Of a stretch of 6,708 bases of DNA, positions 5,640 to 6,708 are shown piece by piece. Origin of the DNA: Gammaproteobacteria bacterium (lineage in GTDB: Bacteria > Pseudomonadota > Gammaproteobacteria > GCA-001735895); assembly GCA_021767985.1 (NCBI GenBank), contig JAASSH010000121.1, positions 1 through 6,708 on the forward strand, given 5' to 3'. The notes beneath the pieces were generated by a model that worked only from the letters and a program-made list of their open reading frames with translations, did no database searches and was not told the origin of the DNA. The number at the start of each line of letters is the position of its first letter. The stretch's first letter is position 1. The translations under genes were made by a program, and so were the position numbers.

Positions 5640-6518
5640 TTGGCCACTATCATCGACGGCAAAGCATTTTCGGCTAACCTGCGCGGCGAAATCGCGCGCA
5701 AGGTTGCAATTCTCAAACAAGATCATTCGGTGACGCCCGGGCTCGCGGTTGTCCTGGTGGGCGAAGATCCGGCGAGCCAGGTTTACGTGCGCAGCAAGGG
5801 CAAGCAAACCGTGGAAGCCGGCATGAATTCCTACGAGCACAAGCTCGACGCAGGCACCAGCCAGGAAGACCTGCTGGCCCTGATCGATCAGCTCAATAAC
5901 GATCCCGATGTGCACGGCATCCTGGTGCAACTGCCGCTGCCGGGTCATATCGACGAGGAGGCGGTGATCAATTCGATATCGGTCGACAAGGACGTGGACG
6001 GATTCCACCTTTCCAACGTCGGCAAGCTGTCGATCGGTGCCGACGGCATCGTGCCCTGTACTCCGCTCGGTTCGCTGATGATGCTGAAGGATCACCTGGG
6101 CGACCTGTCCGGCATGAAGGCTATCGTCGTCGGCCGCTCCAACATCGTCGGCAAGCCGATGGCGGCGTTGCTGTTGAAGGAAAGCTGCACGGTGACCATC
6201 GCGCATTCGCGCACCCGCGACCTGCCCGGCGAATGCCGCCAGGCCGATATCGTCGTGGCCGCGGTCGGGCGGCCGGAGATGGTCAAGGGTGACTGGATCA
6301 AACCGGGCGCCACGGTAATCGACGTCGGTATCAACCGCATCGAAAAAGAAGACGGCGGTACCCGCCTGGTGGGCGACGTCGAGTTCGATAGCGCCGCCGA
6401 GGTTGCCGGTGCGATTACCCCGGTACCCGGTGGCGTCGGTCCGATGACCATCGCCTGCCTGCTGCACAATACCCTGCAGCAGGCCTGCCGGCTGAACGGC
6501 CTCGAGGTGCCGGAGTAA
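5640..6518 (+). CDS. folD: Bifunctional methylenetetrahydrofolate dehydrogenase/methenyltetrahydrofolate cyclohydrolase
   Basis: FolD oxidises 5,10-methylene-THF to 5,10-methenyl-THF with NADP and then hydrolyses it to 10-formyl-THF, in the cytosol, supplying one-carbon units for purines and fMet-tRNA. This 292-residue protein is of family length. The N-terminal folate domain shows [16 protein letters not shown] (40-55), with Y49 and K53 as the expected catalytic pair, LVQLPLP (95-101) with Q97, and DKDVDGF (116-122) with D120. The Rossmann domain has [11 protein letters not shown] (163-173), and the signature [10 protein letters not shown] (261-270) is intact. The start is TTG at 5640, supported by GGGGG at 5627-5631 and family alignment. 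It lies after a terminator and appears to be transcribed separately from the nitrogen genes. If the upstream synthase acts on methylamine, FolD could share in formaldehyde-level one-carbon flux, but it is present in most bacteria regardless. Confidence 0.97.
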   Translation: MATIIDGKAFSANLRGEIARKVAILKQDHSVTPGLAVVLVGEDPASQVYVRSKGKQTVEAGMNSYEHKLDAGTSQEDLLALIDQLNNDPDVHGILVQLPLPGHIDEEAVINSISVDKDVDGFHLSNVGKLSIGADGIVPCTPLGSLMMLKDHLGDLSGMKAIVVGRSNIVGKPMAALLLKESCTVTIAHSRTRDLPGECRQADIVVAAVGRPEMVKGDWIKPGATVIDVGINRIEKEDGGTRLVGDVEFDSAAEVAGAITPVPGGVGPMTIACLLHNTLQQACRLNGLEVPE

Positions 6519-6601
6519 GGCGGGCCTTGTTCTGTTCGAGGTCCATCTGGTCTGGTGAACATGGAAATTTCGGGTCGTTTCATATCTGAGCCGGGCTGAT
6601 T

Positions 6602-6708
6602 ATGTCCCCGATCCTGAAACGCAGTTCGATTTTTATCGCCCTGATGGCGGCCGGGCTGGCGATGTACATGTCCTGGTACAACATCAAGGCCGAACGTTTC
6701 AACGAGAC
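6602..6708 (+). CDS. Start of a membrane-anchored protein, cut by the window end
   Basis: An ATG at 6602 opens a frame that stays open for 35 codons to the window edge. It encodes MSPILKRSSIFIALMAAGLA and then a few more hydrophobic residues (MYMSWYN) before a charged stretch (IKAERFNE). Two basic residues (K6, R7) followed by about 16 hydrophobic ones look like a signal anchor or signal peptide. The ribosome site is weak (GAGCC at about 6588-6592). It begins 83 bases after the folD stop with no clear terminator between, so it may be co-transcribed. Too little is visible to assign a function; it is reported mainly because GC-rich in-frame codon use continues to the edge. Confidence 0.55.
   Translation, partial: MSPILKRSSIFIALMAAGLAMYMSWYNIKAERFNE

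Noticed and set aside
5613..6467. Open frame of 284 codons on the - strand opposite folD
   Set aside because: FolD on the + strand has all signature motifs; the antisense translation has none.
1..6708. CRISPR array, insertion sequence, tRNA or rRNA
   Set aside because: No set of regularly spaced direct repeats, transposase frame, terminal inverted repeats, or tRNA-like cloverleaf was found on either strand by eye.

Overview
The window looks like a chromosomal segment from a free-living proteobacterium, most likely a gammaproteobacterium. This is a judgement from GC-rich codon use, Shine-Dalgarno sites, protein style and FolD character; no rRNA or other marker gene is present to test it. All recognised genes are on the + strand.

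Left block (1-2931): the end of a class II glutamine amidotransferase gene, a stand-alone GXGXG (glutamate synthase C-terminal) domain gene, an FMN/Fe-S glutamate synthase catalytic-domain gene, and a 129-residue protein I do not recognise. They are tightly packed, each with a clear ribosome binding site, and end at a good intrinsic terminator. The first three are the pieces of the large glutamate synthase subunit encoded separately, as in the glxBCD and mgsABC (N-methylglutamate synthase) families. The sequence here cannot decide between ammonium assimilation (glutamine plus 2-oxoglutarate to glutamate) and methylamine use (N-methylglutamate formation). The decisive genes (glnT/gmaS-type glutamine synthetase, mgdABCD) would lie outside the window.

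Middle block (2932-4887): an AT-rich regulatory stretch with two sigma-70-like promoter candidates, an Amt-family ammonium/methylammonium channel with a changed pore signature, and an 82-residue single-pass membrane protein. A very strong terminator closes the unit. With the left block it suggests a module that imports ammonium or methylammonium and fixes the nitrogen into amino acids. The two small unknown proteins are the least explained parts.

Right block (4888-6708): an unrecognised 166-residue membrane-anchored protein gene with its own terminator, then folD (5,10-methylene-THF dehydrogenase/cyclohydrolase) read from a TTG codon, then the first 35 codons of another membrane-anchored protein running off the end. 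FolD is a housekeeping enzyme of one-carbon metabolism. Its closeness to a possible methylamine module is suggestive, but it is separated by terminators and probably independent.
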